DNA of 64,000 nt from Polytrichum commune. Lineage: Eukaryota > Streptophyta > Polytrichopsida > Polytrichales > Polytrichaceae. Below, one piece after another: positions 1 through 12,848 of this stretch. The stretch lies in the NCBI GenBank assembly GCA_950295325.1, contig OX485807.1, positions 34,442,440 through 34,506,439 of the forward strand, in the 5' to 3' direction. Position 1 is the stretch's first letter; every line of letters starts with the position of its first letter. The position numbers and the translations under genes are program-made. The notes beneath the pieces are model-generated. The model saw only the letters and a list, made by a program, of their open reading frames with translations. It did no database searches and was not told where the DNA came from.

Positions 1-63
1 AGGAGGTTGTTGTTGTTGGTGTCGTCTGTTTCCTTCTTCTTCGTCTTCTTCTTCTGCTCTAAT

Positions 64-2707
64 ATGGCCACGTCACTTCTTATGCGGCCTCTTGTAACTG
101 TGCCATCGGCGGCAGCATTGGTGGGAGCGGGAGGGGGGGAGAGTTCTGGCAGGCAGCAAGTTTTTTGCAGCAGAGGAACAGAGAATGGTTGGAAATCGAA
201 GAGGAACATTCTGAAGCTCTCCTGCTCTGCGGAATCTGAGAACGCAACTTCGACTTCCACTGCAGTGGAGCTCACACCGCCCGTTATAAACCTTGAATTC
301 CTTGGGGTGGAAAATCTTTACTCCCTCTCAATTCGTTTCCAGATTTCTACTTCCAAGTCCAGTTGAACGGTTTCATACGTGTTGTTCAGATATTAAAGTG
401 TGAGTCCTGTATCTATTGTTGTATTTGGATTAGGAGTGATTGGGGAATTTGTTTACAAGGTCGGTCGAGGAGATTTTGATGCAACGACAGCAGTACCCTA
501 CCTGGCGGCCAGACTAGGCGTACATTAATTATTCATGGCCAAAAAGTGCCAAATTACATCGTGTGATTGGTTGGAACCTCTTAAAGGGTGACATGGAAAT
601 TGAGACTAAGTTATGTGACTGGACTGTGTGTAGCCGGAGGCGGGTGGAGAAGTAGCAACGGCGTCAGTTGGAAGCGGAGATAAATTGCTCAGGACCATTA
701 TCCTCGACAACAAGCTAGAGCTTTACGGCCTCTATGTAAGCTTTCTTGGCTCGTGCTTTTGAAATCTATATTGGACATTTCTAGAGAAGCATTGCAAGAC
801 ATTGAGAACCAATCGATAGTAATGCTGGAGAATCTCTACTATGGGGCTGAATCCGAGGTTAATTCTCTGAAGCATTTTGTCGGATGATGGAGATAAGGAT
901 CATTCCTTCGTCTTTACTGTTTATGAAGCCCAGGGTCATTCAAAACAGTGTGGATTACCCCCCGGATTATCATGTGGAACTACAGAATGCTTCTTACAAA
1001 AGAATGTCATTTTCAAGCATTAGAGTTTTGTTATGTTCCATATAGTGCATGCTAATTTGTGTTGTACTCGTCAAAAGATTTGCACTCTCGGTAAAATATA
1101 ATAGCACGGAACTCCAAATGGTGAACCCCACTAATTGTCATATAAGGTGTACACTAAACATCTGATTTAGTGTGGCATTACGATTGAACTTCCAGTGCTT
1201 ATTAGAGTGGCCTTCAGGACTTGTCACGTAGCACCAAGAGTTTCATCCCTGCTACCTTCTTTGGTTGCCACCAAGTGATTGCAAGACTCATTTACGCATG
1301 TCGCTTATGATACTCTGGGCCACACTTAATCAGATGTCTAGTGTACTTTCGGCACTGATAAAGGACAGGTTAATCCAAACGTGAGCCCAATATAGTGGAA
1401 TGGCGTCCCATATAAGTTGATTGTGTGACTCGCGGTTATTGTTGACAGGGCAAAGTGATGAATTGTGGAGGTGGAGGCAGCTGTGGTACCTGCGTAGTTG
1501 AGGTATAGTTAAGGATAGCCATTCAATCCTTTTTTCCTGCATTTGGTTGAATATTAGTGAATGTCGACGAATGAGATCTACAGGAATTGCATGTTTGTGT
1601 ACTAAACTTTAAAGTTATTGTACTCTACACAGATCTTGGAGGGCAAAGAGTTGTTGAATGAGCGCACTGATGCTGAGTACAAATATCTTAAGAAGGTTTG
1701 TGTTGTCTTATTCATGTCTATTAAACGCAGACCTTGTTTAGAGTGTCGGCATTTGTGGTTTCTCTTTCCTATGTCAAGGTATGTCACCCTAGTATTGTGG
1801 GCACTTTCAGCTTTATAGCCATTTCTGACCATTGGATCAGCTCAGGAATTGTCCATCCAGTTTGCAATTGTAAAGCACAGAAATTGTCATTTCAAGTTTC
1901 AGAATCGGAGTAGAGATGCAAAAGTCATATGTATGCAAAGTCAAGGTTCTCTTACTCTTCAAAGGATCACTCTCAATTGTGCTGACTGGTGAAACTAGAA
2001 CAGTGTCAATACTCCAAGTACATAGTCCAATCTCATCTTGTAACATATGTCATTTTGGTGCTTGTTCTTAACATAAGTCTTTCCAGATACCACTCAAATA
2101 CAGGCTCCAATCAATGAGAGTGACCACATAAGGCCCACATACCTGCCATTCTTCGTCATTCCTGTTGAGCTAGTTTTGAGTTTCAAGCGTTTCTCTCAAT
2201 TCTGATGTGGCTTGTTCACAGAAACCAGAGAGCTGGAGATTGTCTTGTCAAACAATTGTTGGGGACAAGTCGAATAGTGGCAAGGTAAGCAACATATCCA
2301 TGTCTTTGTATGCAGGAAGTTGACCTGGTTTGGCTTCATTGGAGTCTATGGTGATCATTACTCAGCTATCTGAAAACTCAAAAATGAAATAGTAATGTCT
2401 TGACAGCATGAAGAGCTACTTGGTCTTTAACTTTTCCTGAAGTTCACATTACGGTAATAAATGGTAGTGTAGTTGTGAATAACTATCCTTGGCTACAAAT
2501 TGAAATCTTTTAAGACAGCATCATGACAGGGTTTGTCAAATTTTCGGAGTAGTAACCAGTAGATATTGAAAAAGGACAAGCATGGGCAAAGTAGGCCCAT
2601 ACACACAGTGGCCAAGATTTTCTACTTTGGATGCTGATTATCAATCTGTCTCGTGCTTTATGATGCAGGTTGTTGTACAAAGATTGCCACAGAAGAAAAA
2701 GGCGTAA
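64..2707 (+). CDS. PNSB3: Photosynthetic NDH subcomplex B subunit 3 (2Fe-2S ferredoxin-like)
   Basis: Six exons read in one frame: 64-306, 634-735, 1449-1502, 1633-1695, 2222-2284 and 2669-2707, all with GT-AG borders and phase 0 joins, giving 187 residues. The product matches the plant protein PNSB3 (NDF4, Arabidopsis At3g16250), a nuclear-encoded subunit of subcomplex B of the chloroplast NDH complex, which drives cyclic electron flow around photosystem I. Visible marks are a Ser/Ala/Arg-rich N-terminus like a transit peptide (about residues 1-55), the motif KVMNCGGGGSCGTCVVE of the ferredoxin-like fold (exon 3), KELLNERTDAEYKYLKK, KPESWRLSCQTIVG and a short basic end. The ATG at 64 is used because the in-frame stretch upstream lacks ATG and is T-rich leader. 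The cysteines fit a 2Fe-2S site (C-x5-C-x2-C plus a later C). Family identity is firm; the exact transit peptide cut is unknown. Confidence 0.93.
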
Positions 2708-4349
2708 ATCTACTCTGATATGAAGTCATATATTAAAATGGTGCTTTTAGGTCATAATCTGAGGTCAGGACATATTCTTAACATTGTTCAAATGCCACGT
2801 TCATTTGGCTGTACAGGAACTTTGCAAAATACAGAGCGAAAGTAAATTATTTTTAGAGCCTCCGTCAATGTTTTTGTGAATGCTGGGCTGAATTCTGGGC
2901 CTAGGCAACTGAGCACATTGTAGCAAAACTGTAGTTGAATGTTGCATTCTACAAAGCAAAGAGACCTTTGGATTGGATACCAGGCCTCAAATTAGAGTAG
3001 GAAATTGGAATGAGCCACAAAGGTCATTATGGAAACTTGACAATAAATGCACTCAACAGACCAGTGTAGGAGATTCCCCTATTTTAGCCTGAGTGCATGA
3101 CTTTTTGTCACCATAAAAACATTGTGAAGCACTCAAACTCATAGAAGGCCAGACGCATAGCCCAACATTAATGAGATGATTTGTAAACTATAACATAAAC
3201 AAAGTAAAGCACAAGGTTCTTGGCTTTATGCTATGTCTTTATGCTATAAAAATATGGGCACTTCTAAACATAACATATTTGAATGAAAAGTTAAACACAG
3301 CAACACCAATAAACCATCATTAACCAAAATTTTATTTGTAAATTGGTAACCATATCTTTAGTTATCCTCTTCTTACGTAATGTTCCGCAGTGTAGTTCAC
3401 CAACACTAAATGTTAACCCAACATTATTTATCATTCCTTATAATGTTTTTTGGGGATTATAGATTTACAGTGTTGCAATTATTGTCACTTACCAAGTGAT
3501 TTTATATCCAAATTTCAATCATCGATGACAATATATCTTTACAAGTTGCTTACAAGAGAAGGTAGGGTTTTGGCCAATGGATGAACTCATCCATCATTCA
3601 TGACAAAATTTGTTTGACTTCTTCATAAGTGTCATCTGTAAAGTTACCAGAGTGACATAAAATACCATGTGATACTATAGATCATATTTAATGTAGATGA
3701 TTTCGATGTTTAAGGATGTATATGTGTATTGTACTGGAGAATGATCATCCTTGATAATATATGCGTGGAACAAGTTAGAATTGGACCATGTAGAATAGAA
3801 CACGATGTTCCGGAGACATGTGCTTTCTAGAGTATGACCTTTATGGAACAAGCTCTTGTTGGAACATGTTCATTTGGAAGTTGCAGAGAACGGAGCATGT
3901 TCTTCCAAGAACATATGGTGGCTTTAAACAATTTGGGTACATGATAATTTGAAGTTCTGTGTATATGTTTCTTTTGCATCTCAAAGCTCATTCACACTCA
4001 ACTACAATGCAATTTTAGGGTTTAGGGTTTTTTTTAATATTATGTAATGTAAAGGTTTGTATTGATGTGTCATATATGACAAATTGGAAGAAAAACATCT
4101 ATGCATCGCACATTCTCTTATAAGCTACACACATTATTGTCATGTATAGCTCATAATGCACCACCATATGTCATGTCAAATTATCATTTACCCAACCATT
4201 TACGACAATTGCAACTGTTGAAAGAACTGTAACTGTTGGAACAGTTGTGACTGTTGACAACCATATGAAGAATGCTCTTTTGGTCTTGATGGGCATTAAT
4301 AATTAGGCTAAGAATTGTTTGTAGAAGACGTAGATTTTTTAATTTAAAA

Positions 4350-5285
4350 AAGAAGCTATTTGTGTAGGGGACGAAGGAATTAGCTAATTGTCAGTATGAC
4401 TTTTAGATGACCATGAGAGGACTGGAGGGCTAATTCAAGTGCTGCACCTACATCGCTGGAAAATAAATCATCAATGGTGCTTGTGGAAGCAAGATTGCCA
4501 TCTCGGGCCTGAGGGAAGAGTCAAGCAGTTGGAGAGAGGAACCAATTAAAATTCTTGATAGGGCTTTAACGAGAATGTTCAACTCCACATAAATCTCCAT
4601 GAGTGGTTTGTAGAGATGTCTCACAAAAAACTTACAATATGGAAATTAATTGCATAATACTTTGAACTCATCTGCCAACTAGCAGAAACAACACATGCAC
4701 TTTGCCATGCGCGTGAGTTCAAAATACACATAGGCCATTATGGGGATAGCTAATCTACCGAGTGGAAAACAAATAATAGAGGCATAAAAAAATTAACCCA
4801 AAACCTCATAATAACAATGCACTTGTGGTTTTAAGTTAGTTGGTTTTATGTCTCTATCATTTGTTTTCTACTCAGCAAATTGACTATCCTCGTAACAACC
4901 CATGTGTATTTTGAACTCTTCGCATGCATGGCAAAGTGCACGTGTTGCCTCTAATAGTTGGCACATCAATTCAAGGTATTTTGCACTCAATTTCCATATA
5001 GTGTGTTCCTTTTCCTTATTTCTAAAAATCACTCACGGAATGTGCCTTGCAGTCTAGCATTCTCGTCGAAAGCCCTATCAAGGATTGCAATTGGTGCCTC
5101 TCTTTGAGTGCCTGACATCTCCCCTCGGGCCTAAGATGGCGATCTTGCTTCCACAAATGCCATTGACGAACTATTCTCCTACGATATAGGAGGAGCACTT
5201 GATTTTCCCCTCCTCTTTCGTCGCCCTCTAGAAGTCATATTGAAGATTAGTTCACTTTTACGTCCACTTCTATGTAGAATCCTCT
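4350..5285. repeat. Long imperfect inverted repeat (foldback element)
   Basis: Two arms of roughly 450 bp face each other around a centre near 4815 with only about 20-25 nt of unpaired loop. Matching landmarks are GTGGAAGCAAGATTGCCATC (4483-4502) against the complement of GATGGCGATCTTGCTTCCAC (5134-5153), TTCAAGTGCTGCACC against the complement of GGAGGAGCACTTGA, and AACAAATAATAGAGGCATAA against the complement of TTATGTCTCTATCATTTGTT beside the loop. Outer limits are approximate. It could be a foldback-type DNA transposon or a small-RNA-producing hairpin locus. Confidence 0.8.
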
Positions 5286-6314
5286 ATTCATTTTCTTCCC
5301 ACTTCGGTCTTGGAGCAAACACATCATCCGGCCACAACACTTGCAACTTGTGTAACCTTAACACCCTTCCGTTCGTACGATTTTTTGCACTTAATGTGTG
5401 GCTTGAACCTTGCAAGATGAGAAGCACAAAGGCATGCTATAGAGTGAGATGTATAAACCCATAGAAGCACACTTGTAGTATATGTGGTTTGTAGATAATC
5501 TCATCTATGGTTGCACCATCGAGCCATAATCAATAGTTATCTAAGTCCAAATTGGTGCGTATGACAACAAAATCAACAATAGTTGTCAAGTTTGAATACA
5601 TCGCCATTTGAGTTTTTGTGTCATCAAGCTTTACAGCTCACGAAGGATTGAACCCTATGCTCCAACAAGCAATGCTATCCTGACCAACTTTTGTCATGAA
5701 ACTTAAAGTAAATGTCATCATGACTCCTTCCTCCTGCATTTGTATGCAGCTCAATTCCATCTTCAAGTGAACATAAACTTTGCACCTAACCACATGTTTT
5801 ATGAACCCTAACTCATTTTATCTAGGGACCTAGAAAGTGTAGAAATCTTTGCCCATACTCTTCTCCATAGCAACACCCATTGCCTCCATATCATTTGATG
5901 TGGAGTCCACATACGTGACTAGAAGAACTTTCCTACCCTCATCCAAACTCGCATGCAATAGATGGGAGGAAGATTTCACCAGCTTAGCCACAATTGCATA
6001 TCTCCAAGGGGTTTTGGAGGGGCCAAGGCGGGACTTCATTGCCCTCCAACTACGACCAATGATGCCATGCTCATTAAATGGTTTATTCCAAAAAAAACTA
6101 AAAAGAAAGAAAGATTACTTAGACATGACTATTGATAAATGAAGAATCAGGGACATGAAATATATCAAAAAAAGCAAATCATCACAACCCAAAGTGAATG
6201 GGGAGTGAATGGAAGCACATGTTGGAAATGACATAAACATGTCGATATGAACAAGGAGTCTTTGATGGCAAAACAACCCCTGGTTATGGAATGATTGTTG
6301 GCCACCCTAAGACT

Positions 6315-6610
6315 TCAAAAATGTGCATACCAACATGAAGATGAGCATATAAACGAAATGGTGTACACCGCTGGCATTGAAGGGGGAATTTTGTAGGCAA
6401 CCCTTAACAAAATGAAATGAAATGGGAAACAAAATGAACCAAACCCAAAAAAGCAGCGCAATGAAGTGAATTAAATATATGACACGAACATAAAGGCTTA
6501 AAAGATGGGCATACCAACATGAAGATGAGCATATGAACAGAATGGCAAACATGCATTGGTGGCATCAAAGGGGGAAATTGTAAGTGACCCTAAATGAAGC
6601 AAAATGAACT
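6315..6610. repeat. Two-copy direct repeat, about 100 bp each
   Basis: The block starting GCATACCAACATGAAGATGA at about 6324 returns at about 6509 with the same order of words (GAGCATAT, AATGGC, AAGGGGGAA, ACCCT, AAATGAA). The copies are about 185 bp apart and clearly diverged. No coding function is seen. Confidence 0.7.
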
Positions 6611-8145
6611 AAATCAAAAAAACAGAACAAAGGCCAAGTATGAGAGTGCAGTGAACTGATACAACAAAGGTAGAGTGCGTAGAAGTGAAACATCGAAAAA
6701 TGTTGGCAAATAGGTGAAGCAAAGATAATCCATAATTGAAGAGCTGAAGCACATAATATTGAGCCATCCGGCATCCAAATTGGTGGAATTCCAAAGTGAA
6801 GCCATGAAAAAACATTGTACTCACAAAATACTCCAAAGTGAAGCAACAACAAAAGAACTTACACGTTGAATGCGATGCTCCCAAGGGCTTCTTCGTAGGT
6901 AGTAGGATCTAATACTTTGAATGATAGCGCTTGTTGTGGGCACAATGATCCTGAATGTGTGTCGAAAAAATGTCAACCCAAATGAAAGCTCTCCGGTGCC
7001 TCAACACTACAAGACGCCCACCTTTCCTCTTCAATGCGAATGAAGTGCACCCATTCAAACTCTTTATGTACACCCTACCGCCATTGACAAGACCACTTTG
7101 ATAAATGTGGTGATCCTCACAATTTGTAGGTGATGATTGCTCTCAAGAACAACCATCGCCCTCTATGTAATAGAGTGACATATGACATCCGGTAACTAAC
7201 ATCCATGGGATGATCATGGCACATACATGCTTCTGACCATGTGGCATGTGAAATATGTCCCATGATGTGATGTTCTAGTTATGCAGGTCCTTTGGGGCAC
7301 ATGTTGTTCCATGGGGACATAGCCATGTGAAATATACCATCATGGGTGCTCCATGGAACATGGTATGCCGGGTTACCATGTCGGGGACCAAGGGACAAAT
7401 GTGACTGTTATTTATGGATGGGCCCCATCAGTTTCCACAGCTAGCAGCAGGTGGTTTACCCAGCTTCAATTACAGGCCTTGGCTCATATAAGGTGAGGGA
7501 TCATCCTCCCAACGACAAAAATCTGAAGTTTAGGTGGACAATCGCAAAATGACAAACACTTACAGAACTTAAATTATAGGTAACACCACCTTCACTCAAT
7601 AGTATTACTCAGCTATAGGAGAAACAATGAACTCCAACGAGAAATAATTTGCAGCATCAGCTTGATCAACTGTATGTGAAACGAACCATTTCAGTGCTTC
7701 CTTTACACGAGTTCATGTGTAACCATAGGTCGGACACAAAAGCCTTCGCGTACGTATTTATCATCACATTCTTCACTTGATGTCCGCTTCTGTGTAAATC
7801 TGAAGTAAAATAATACAGCTCCAAAAACTGGAGGAAAAAATATGGAATTTCAGTATGTTCCGAGTGGAGTGTTTCCCAACCTGCCTAGCAAATCCTGCAC
7901 TATATCTGCAATCCTTCAACACATCACTGGGCCAATTGTCATTGTCCCAATCAGATTACAGGAGCTTCAATAAATTCGACCGGAATGGCGGGGCAAATAT
8001 TCTCTGAAGGTCACTGGTATCCACCGACTAAACAACATGGGACAAATGGGGAAACACTTGTCTTCCAATGGTCTGTCAGTCAGGATGCCGCAATCTACTC
8101 GTGAAATGTTATAATAACTCAAATGTACAAGCAGACCGAATCTTG

Positions 8146-10630
8146 TTAGTGGCGTATAGACGCCTGCATAGCCATTGCAAATTTGTCGAGGGAGTCTCCA
8201 ATCCGGTTCAAGGCATTTATGTACCCCGTGCCGAGCTGCTTCTGGAGTTCCATCAAATCTCTGTGCTTTTCCCGCTCGAATTGCAACGTCTGCTTATGTC
8301 TATGGTCCTTGCAGTCTTCCGCCATCCTCATCGCATCCACAATGTTCCTATTGTTCCGTTCTAATACAACTGCAATTCCATCGAGGCTGCCTCCTGACTT
8401 TGTGCCTGCCAGTCGCCTCCGTTTCCCAGCAGAAATAGGGCCAATGTCATTCTCATCGCTCTCCTCCCCGACAGAGCCAGAGAAGTCCATGTTGCTTGCT
8501 GTACAGCAAATTTATTGTATATTTAGGGTTAGCATTTTTTTTTAATTATATATTTTTAAATATATCATATATCCTAGAGTCATCATCATCATCGTCAAGA
8601 TTGCTTCCAACTCATCCAGCAGAAGCATGAGGTATGTGGGCCTCATGTGGTCACTCTTCTTAAGCAGACACCTATTGTTGAGTCATATCTGGCAAGGGTT
8701 GCAGTCAATAACGGACACCAAAGGAACATGTGTTGTGATGAGGTTCAATAATGAACACAATTGGAAGGGTCTATGTGATCCATGTGGTCTAGAGTAAGAG
8801 AATCTTCACTTTGGACTCCTCTAACTTTTGCATGTCTACTCTGATTCTGAAAACTTGAAATGGCAGTATTATTGATTCGCAATTGCTAACTAGATGAGAC
8901 TGTTCCTGAGCTGATCCAACAGCCAGAAATGTCTGTGAAATTGGAAGTGCCCAGAATAGGACCACTTATCTTGCCCACGATATCATGTGCTCCAATAACC
9001 CAGGAAAACTGGTCAAGGTTGACATACTCAAAAACAACGTTGACCCAAAAAGCGACCCCTACATTTTGATCAAAAAGTGGCCCTAAAACCTAGATATTGT
9101 TTCCAATTATGTACTTAAAAGCCTACGAGAGCCTAAGGTCAATTATTTTGGCTTACACCAGTAGGTAATTCTTTGAAAATTCATAACTTACTCACAGTAT
9201 TCAAATAATACTTGCTAAGGTGCGGTCAAATCCCCTTTCAGTTGCTAACAAGTTCCAGTAATGAAGGAAATTAAAATTTTAAAAAAATTAAAAATTAAAA
9301 ATTAAAAACCCACAAACTATGCTCAATTGCTTAAAAGGTCCAGAGTGGCTGACCAGAGTGCAGAGTAAGAGACAGGAGGCTCTCACCAGTTCCTCTGGAA
9401 ATATTCAACAGCAACCTTCACCCAAAGAGTAACCCCTACACTTTGACCTTAGGGTGGATGATATTGGATTACACCTATAGGCAACACTTTGAAATCTTAT
9501 AACTTATTCATACGGTATCAAAATAACACATGCTGCTATGCATTGAAATACCCTATCAAATGCTAACAAGGCCAATAATAAAGAAACTATGCTCAATTGC
9601 TTTAAATATGCAGAGTGGCCGACGAAGTGCCACGTTAAAACAAGATATTGATTCCGAAATTGTAGACAATCAGAACATGAAAGCCTATGCGCACCTAGGG
9701 TGAATGATTTTGAGTGACAACTATAGGCAACAATTTAAGAATTCACAACTTATTCATACGATATTGAAATAACATATTAAAATACTACGGTATTGAAATA
9801 CTGCGTTCAAAAACAGCGAACTATCTCAATTGCTTCAATGGTGCAGAGAGAGAGAAAGAGAGAGACAACAGCCAGGAGGATCTCACCAGTTCCTCTGGAG
9901 GGAGCCAAAGCGTCAAACAGGACGCCGGGTTCCCCAGTGCGGCTCTTGACATACCACTCCTGCAGGGCTGCGAAAACCTCCTTGTGGAAATTGGGAGGGA
10001 GGCGCATCTTCTTCTTGTCATCGCTCCCCAACTGCCAGTAGGAAGGATGGCCCACTGTGAGCTGCTTCTCGTAGTCGTTCACCTTCTTGAAGCCCGCGGT
10101 GATGCCCTCCCACTTGTCCTGGCACTGACCCGCGCTCCGCTGCACCCCTTGCATCCAGCACCGGTCCTCCATCCACTTCCATCTCTCATGGGCCGACCTG
10201 TTATGCTCTCTCTCCACTTCAGAGCTTTCACGCCACATTCCATTCTCAAGTCTGAGGGGTGCAAAACCTTTAGATCAATCACAATAACTACGCACATAAT
10301 TCACATACACATATACAAAACCCCCCTCTCACATTCCACTCACACATGGATACAGGGGGGGGGACACGGAGATAGGGTTAGCAATGTGGAAGCTGACCTG
10401 TGCTTCTCCCTGCTGCCGCCTTTCGCTTGCCGTTCGAAATCCTCGCGCCGAACTGCCTGCAACACCAGAAGCTCAGACACCGTCCACATGCCTTTCTTGT
10501 AATGTCGAATCTCGTCGTCGCCTTGAAGCTCCTCAGGCATTGTCTCGTCTACGTTGATGGCATCCTTGTTGTCTAAAACCCCCGGAGGCATATTCTCGTC
10601 ATGGCTACCCATGCCCACCACCGCCAACAT
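8146..10630 (-). CDS. Trihelix (GT/SANT-like) transcription factor, ASR3-like
   Basis: Three exons on the minus strand: 10630 (or 10612)-10398, 10251-9887 and 8498-8146. All joins are GT-AG and phase-consistent (AG+A, then G+CA), giving 310 residues from the ATG at 10612 or 316 from the in-frame ATG at 10630. A trihelix/SANT-like DNA-binding domain spans about residues 40-165 (GMWTVSELLVLQAVRRED, then RWKWMEDRCW, QCQDKWEGITAGFKKVNDYE, PSYWQLGSDDKKKMRLPPNF). The arrangement closely resembles Arabidopsis ASR3, a nuclear repressor of immune genes. A basic cluster GKRRRLAGTKS looks like a nuclear signal, and the C-terminal 70 residues are a predicted helical, charged coiled coil suitable for dimerisation. 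The DNA target is unknown. The 1.4 kb second intron carries a repeat array that reaches the exon 2 donor. Confidence 0.85.
9041..9905. repeat. Three-copy diverged repeat in trihelix intron 2, reaching exon 2
   Basis: Three tandem, diverged copies lie at about 9041-9400, 9420-9640 and 9660-9905. Shared words in order are ACCCCTACA..TTGA, a TTACACC..AGG..AA segment, TCATAACTTA.TCA, GCTAACAAG, and CTATGCTCAATTGCTT followed by AGAGTGGC. The first copy ends with CAGGAGG.TCTCACCAGT at 9373-9390, which nearly repeats the exon 2 donor edge at 9873-9890. Confidence 0.75.
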
Positions 10631-11145
10631 GGGCTAAACCCCTTTGGATCCCCTCGGACCAAAATCCAAAAGAATCACCCAACCCCACCTCACACCCTAA
10701 CCAAAGCCCAATTCCGCTTCCTTTCCCTTCACTGCATCCCCCACTCCAATTCTCCCTCACTCCCCTACACTCCAACCCGCGATTCGACATCCCAAAGTCA
10801 CAAAACACCATCTCCCCCTCCTCCCCGCCATGCGGAGCGGGTCCACGCAATGCATGACACGCACATGGATTGCAAACCCTAGGCGAGTGGAACTGCAAAA
10901 GCTGCGCAGGTAGAGGCGTTTGATTTTGCGAGTTTGCGAGTGGAATTGGAGCGGGGAAGTGGGGCCGCGGCTGAGAATTTCGAAGGGCGACGAGAGTTTG
11001 AAGGTGCGTTGATGCGAGAAGGGGAGAGAGAGAAAGGTGACAAAGAGAGAGAGAGAGTCTGCGAGGGGTGGCCGGCGGAAGCAGAGGGTGAGCGCTGTGA
11101 GAACGCAGGGGGTGAGCCGGCGATGTGCGGGGTGGGGGAAAACAC

Positions 11146-11302
11146 TCTTCATCCAATGGCTGTGGATCGCCCATGACATCGGACGGTTGCAATTTCTCTC
11201 TACCCTTAGGGAGACAAAGGCGCTTCATCCAACGGTTGTGGATTGCTCATGACATCGGACGGTTGTGGTTTCTCTCTATCCTTAGGGAGACAAAGGCCCT
11301 TC
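11146..11302. repeat. Tandem repeat of about 77 bp, two full copies
   Basis: The unit holds CTTCATCCAATGGCTGTGG, GACATCGGACGGTTG, TTTCTCTCTA and CCTTAGGGAGACAAAGG, and returns directly at about 11223. A third diverged part (CTCTTCATCCAATGG, then AGAGAGACAAAAGCTCTTCA) lies at about 11670-11730. Confidence 0.8.
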
Positions 11303-11840
11303 AAGTGCATAAGATTATTAATTTTGGTCCAAAAATGCCATGCGTTTTATGAATGGTTGGAACCTCTATAATCATAATGTAGGAATTGAATTTAGGCACA
11401 AGTATGCCCAATCAAATTCGAACATATGGTAATCATCCTCTAACTCTGCATAACTTTTGGTGGGGAGTTGGTTGTTTTGCATACAAAAAATTTCATGTCC
11501 AATAAGTTTGTGTACTAGGTAGTGTGGAGGTTTGAATGAGAGGAGCATTGTAAGTATATCAGTTCATTGAGAGTCAAGCTCATTTTGACATGCTAAGGAA
11601 GTTGTAGGTCCATTGAAGAGATAGAGAAGGGAGGGGGGGAGGGGGGGGGGGGGGGGTGCGCAGAATGGGGACACACTCTTCATCCAATGGTTGCTTGTTG
11701 TCTTTAGAGAGACAAAAGCTCTTCATCACACGGTGCTCGATGACCATTGTGGTTGGTTAACTACAATTTTAGCAATTGTAGCCTGCAATTTTACATATGA
11801 TTGCGTATTTCTATCTCTCAAGTTGTGTTGTACATAAGTT

Positions 11841-11976
11841 AGTTTTGAGCCTTGGGACATAAGTTTATTGAATAATACCTTGCTATGAGTTGTTTATGAA
11901 TATTTAGTTTTGAGCCTTGGGACATGAGTGTATTGAATAATACCTTGCTATGAGTTGTTTACGAATATTTGCCATC
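11841..11976. repeat. Tandem duplication of about 67 bp
   Basis: TTAGTTTTGAGCCTTGGGAC, ATTGAATAATACCTTGCTAT and GAGTTGTTTATGAATATT occur twice in a row with only a few substitutions. It is a recent local duplication with no gene. Confidence 0.85.
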
Positions 11977-12848
11977 AAAATCTTATACATGGCATTTTGG
12001 CATGTCAGGGTGTTCAATTTAGCTTTCAATCATATGGATGAAATCTTTTAAGTGATTTGTCACCCAAATTTTCCTTTAGTGTAACAAAAACAAAAAGTGA
12101 AAAACCTCAAATCTCTAGAAACTGCAGTGTGGTGTGCACTGCCCATTATCAGAGTGGAAACGTAGAGCAGGCTTCAAAAATGTGCTGTTGATTGTACAGT
12201 TGGTACACCAAGAACAAACCACTTTGTTCATATTCAAGACTTCTACAAATAGGTAACTCTACGCGTTGCAAATCAGCAGATAATCTCTATGGAAGTATTT
12301 AAGACGCTATGAAAGGCCTAGAATGCTCTCTTTTTCTCTCCAAGCTCCTTATGTTTTCTACACGAGGTCCATTTAGCAGAGCTCTGCCACAGAAGGCAAT
12401 GCTTGTACCAAAGGCCACAAATGGCCGTACATTCAATCTCTTCCATTGCTGCTGCCACGAGTTCTTTGTGTGCAGTCTAATCTTCAGAACTAATTTGTTC
12501 TCAACACCTTAACAGCCCTCGGAAGAGACTGCTCTCCCCCTCCAGGCCATATGCATCCAGCTTTAGCTTTGATTGGATTCAGCCGTCAGCTAACTTAATA
12601 GGCATCTCCATTCTTTGAACGCTATGTAGCCAAGCACATTGCCAGGGAAGATTAGAGTGCAGGAGGAATTTTCCCCACAGTGAATGCAGAAAGTCTTACA
12701 TTGCAACAGCCCCAAGTTTAACCTGGACTATCACCTCTGTGTACAAGCTATCCATACTTGATCTGCTGGACAGACCACCCCTGAAACATCTCTGGTCCTG
12801 ACATAAGCAGAACACCGAGCCCCAATAATTAAATAGCGGGACAAATCC

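Larger units (their letters stand above)
2708..8145. other. Intergenic, repeat-rich, no gene recognised
   Basis: About 5.4 kb of AT-rich DNA between PNSB3 and the trihelix gene. It holds a long inverted repeat (about 4350-5285), a two-copy direct repeat at 6315-6610, clusters of short palindromes with GGAACATG cores near 3770-3900 and again near 7200-7380, and a single telomere-like TTTAGGGTTTAGGG at 4016. Open frames here are short, overlapping and without recognisable domains. A frame on the minus strand around 6040-5830 reads protein-like, but I cannot assign it to a family. Confidence 0.7.
10631..12848. other. Spacer between trihelix promoter and RPB1 3' end
   Basis: The part nearest the trihelix gene (10631-11150) is GC-rich and purine/pyrimidine biased, with AAACCCTA at 10875. 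This suits a promoter and 5' leader for the minus-strand gene. Then come two tandem repeats (11146-11302 and 11841-11976) and a G-run with one A near 11633-11656. The stretch from about 12500 to 12848 is likely the 3' UTR of RPB1. Open frames on either strand here show no domain. Confidence 0.6.

Noticed and set aside
4016-4031. Telomere-like TTTAGGGTTTAGGG (also AACCCTAACCCTAA at 42211)
   Set aside because: Only two units each; too short for an interstitial telomere array.
5830-6040. Minus-strand frame that reads protein-like
   Set aside because: No family recognised, no start context or neighbouring exons; kept only as a remark under the intergenic entry.
6565-6884. Three overlapping minus-strand frames rich in Phe, Leu and Cys
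   Set aside because: AT-rich repeat DNA with several frames open together and no recognisable motif.
8068-8545. Several plus-strand frames of 87-120 residues
   Set aside because: They are antisense to trihelix exon 3, whose minus-strand frame joins the other exons in phase.
10605-11228. 207-residue minus-strand frame upstream of the trihelix gene
   Set aside because: Low-complexity Pro/Ser/Leu leader sequence in a different frame from the real exon 1, without domains.
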